A program made the position numbers and the translations under genes. This document shows positions 63,143 to 64,000 of a stretch of DNA of 64,000 nt, in pieces. Numbering within the stretch: position 1 is the stretch's first letter; each line of letters opens with the position of its first letter. The stretch comes from Bacteroidetes bacterium MED-G17. Lineage in GTDB: Bacteria > Bacteroidota > Bacteroidia > NS11-12g > UBA9320. Where the stretch lies: contig NTKK01000002.1 of assembly GCA_002457675.1 (NCBI GenBank), forward strand, positions 154,040 to 218,039. The letters are read 5' to 3'. The notes under the pieces were generated by a model that ran no database searches, was not told where the DNA came from, and was given only the letters and a program-made list of their open reading frames with translations.

Positions 63143-63940
63143 TTATAAACGCGCCAAGGGATAACGCAGCTTTTCCGCCTTGCTCAGGTCAATTTTAAAA
63201 CTGCCTACCCAAATCTTCGCGCGCACCCGAATGGGTACTTTGTTCTGGTCGTCGCTAAGCCAAAATGTAAGGGCATCTTCGCTTTCAAATATTTCGTCTT
63301 TCACTACCTGTGGACGCATTTTCAAACAGGCAATTTTTCCCATATCGCTGTCTAGGATTTCCTTGCCCAAATAGGTAAATCCCAATTGATACACCTGTTG
63401 ATCTAGATAAATATCTACCGGATAGCTTTGTCCAATTTTTGCTTCAGAAAAGTCTATGTTGCGGGCGTAGTACAAGGCCGAAACTACATCCTGCACCGCT
63501 GCACTGATGGGTGTATTTTCTTTTTTGCCGTAGGCCATTTTCTTTTGGTGGTCATACCGCACCAAATCCTCACTGCGGTATTTGTTTTCGCGCACTTTTT
63601 TGTAGTATTTCATGGGCAACAGATTGCTCGGGTTGAGGTAGCTTTCAAAATGGTCTTTAACTTTATATAGATAGTAAAATCCCCCAATGGTTTTACCATC
63701 GGCAGTGATTTTATAGGTTTCCGTGCCGCCTACCTTAACCATTTCATCATGCACGCGCAAGGTGATTTTTGCTGCATTTATGATACCATAATGCACCCGG
63801 TAGTGCAAGCTTTCACCTAGCGAAAAGCACCTGTTTTTATTGCCAGCTTTGTTAACTTTTTGGGCTTTTTTATTAAAGGCCAGATTGGGCAGCAAAAGCG
63901 CAAGCCCGAGTAGGTACAAAAAATTTTTATGCTTTTTCAC
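63143..63940 (-). CDS. DUF3108 family exported protein
   Basis: A 265-residue protein with a signal-like N-terminus (FLYLLGLALLLPNLAFNKK). The mature chain matches DUF3108: GESLHYRVHYGIINAAKITL, GGFYYLYKVKDHFESYL, AAVQDVVSALYYARNIDF and FWLSDDQNKVPIRVRAKIWV. A role in the envelope is likely but undefined. The start is GTG at 63940 (63940-63938). Between its stop and the riboswitch (62944-63142) is a weak hairpin GCCCT/AGGGC at 63070-63097; I see no other feature there. Confidence 0.85.
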   Translation of the reverse strand: MKKHKNFLYLLGLALLLPNLAFNKKAQKVNKAGNKNRCFSLGESLHYRVHYGIINAAKITLRVHDEMVKVGGTETYKITADGKTIGGFYYLYKVKDHFESYLNPSNLLPMKYYKKVRENKYRSEDLVRYDHQKKMAYGKKENTPISAAVQDVVSALYYARNIDFSEAKIGQSYPVDIYLDQQVYQLGFTYLGKEILDSDMGKIACLKMRPQVVKDEIFESEDALTFWLSDDQNKVPIRVRAKIWVGSFKIDLSKAEKLRYPLARL

Positions 63941-63959
63941 AACTTGGTTTTTTCAACAT

Positions 63960-64000
63960 TCATTCCAAAGTAAAGGATTTGATGCCGAAAGGCAAACCCA
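63960..64000 (-). CDS. 3' end of an unidentified minus-strand gene (partial)
   Basis: The last 41 bases of the minus strand contain a short open frame ending at TGA (63962-63960) with the C-terminus GLPFGIKSFTLE, 19 bases before the DUF3108 start. The reading frame is one of three, so this could be chance. The remainder of the gene lies beyond the window. Confidence 0.25.
   Translation of the reverse strand, partial: GLPFGIKSFTLE

Overview
The window reads as a stretch of chromosome from a Bacteroidota (Bacteroidetes) bacterium, probably a free-living, gliding-capable member of the Flavobacteriales/Saprospirales/Chitinophagales type. The DNA is AT-rich and very compact. Lineage markers seen here are: TonB-dependent receptors with a carboxypeptidase-like N-terminal domain, one paired with a DUF4249 lipoprotein; the gliding ABC transporter gldA-gldF-gldG; two proteins with type IX secretion (T9SS) C-terminal sorting domains; a fused E1 alpha/beta oxo-acid dehydrogenase; several Bacteroidetes-specific families (DUF2490, DUF3109, DUF4292, DUF5723-like, DUF6787-like); and promoters of the TAnnTTTG type. 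I cannot name a genus.

Layout. 1-9.1 kb: the 5' end of purS and pssA on the minus strand, a TonB receptor/DUF4249 pair, a YceI protein, an archaeal-type PcrB (geranylgeranylglyceryl phosphate synthase family) and a B12-dependent ribonucleotide reductase whose upstream region carries DnaA-box-like sites. 9.1-9.9 kb: a small XRE regulator beside a tandem repeat, then the only gene-poor stretch. 9.9-23.2 kb: housekeeping genes (purE, a sugar nucleotidyltransferase, glyA, guaB, thiN), a SulP transporter with an extra C-terminal domain, and surface proteins. 23.3-30.1 kb: a TPR protein, a SprT-like metalloprotein, a T9SS esterase, DUF2490 and the E1 fusion. 30.2-37.0 kb: a tight operon of flippase, dut, nucleotidyltransferase, TPR lipoprotein, DUF4292, 3-hydroxyacyl-CoA dehydrogenase and a degenerate Rieske-like lipoprotein. 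37.2-45.6 kb: an operon of tyrS, two flavin enzymes, gldAFG, a PagL-like lipid A deacylase and a GIN-domain lipoprotein. 45.7-49.3 kb: an MBL-rhodanese protein, panD, a flippase-like membrane protein, rfaE2, a 53-residue lipoprotein and tRNA-Ser(GGA). 49.3-57.3 kb (minus strand): tatD, an enoyl-CoA hydratase, a 1314-residue beta-helix/PKD/T9SS protein, comEC broken by one in-frame stop, and a coiled-coil protein. 57.4-64 kb: tdk, then a minus-strand operon headed by a canonical TPP riboswitch and a TonB receptor and running into a DUF6787-like protein, an Mrp/ApbC ATPase, a NifU-type scaffold and a UbiA-like membrane protein, and finally a DUF3108 protein.

Functional threads. Thiamine: a riboswitch-controlled outer-membrane receptor, thiN, and the TPP-using E1 enzyme. 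Envelope and secretion: gldAFG, T9SS cargo, PagL-like deacylase, flippases and lipoproteins. Nucleotides: purS, purE, guaB, dut, tdk, nrdJ.

The observations I rate highest are the TPP-riboswitch operon that includes Fe-S carrier genes, the nonsense-split comEC, the tandem-repeat operator candidate next to the XRE gene, TAnnTTTG boxes placed so that several mRNAs would be leaderless, the SulP C-terminal domain, and the tiny lipoprotein gene with start-codon complementarity. I saw no mobile element, CRISPR array or phage gene.
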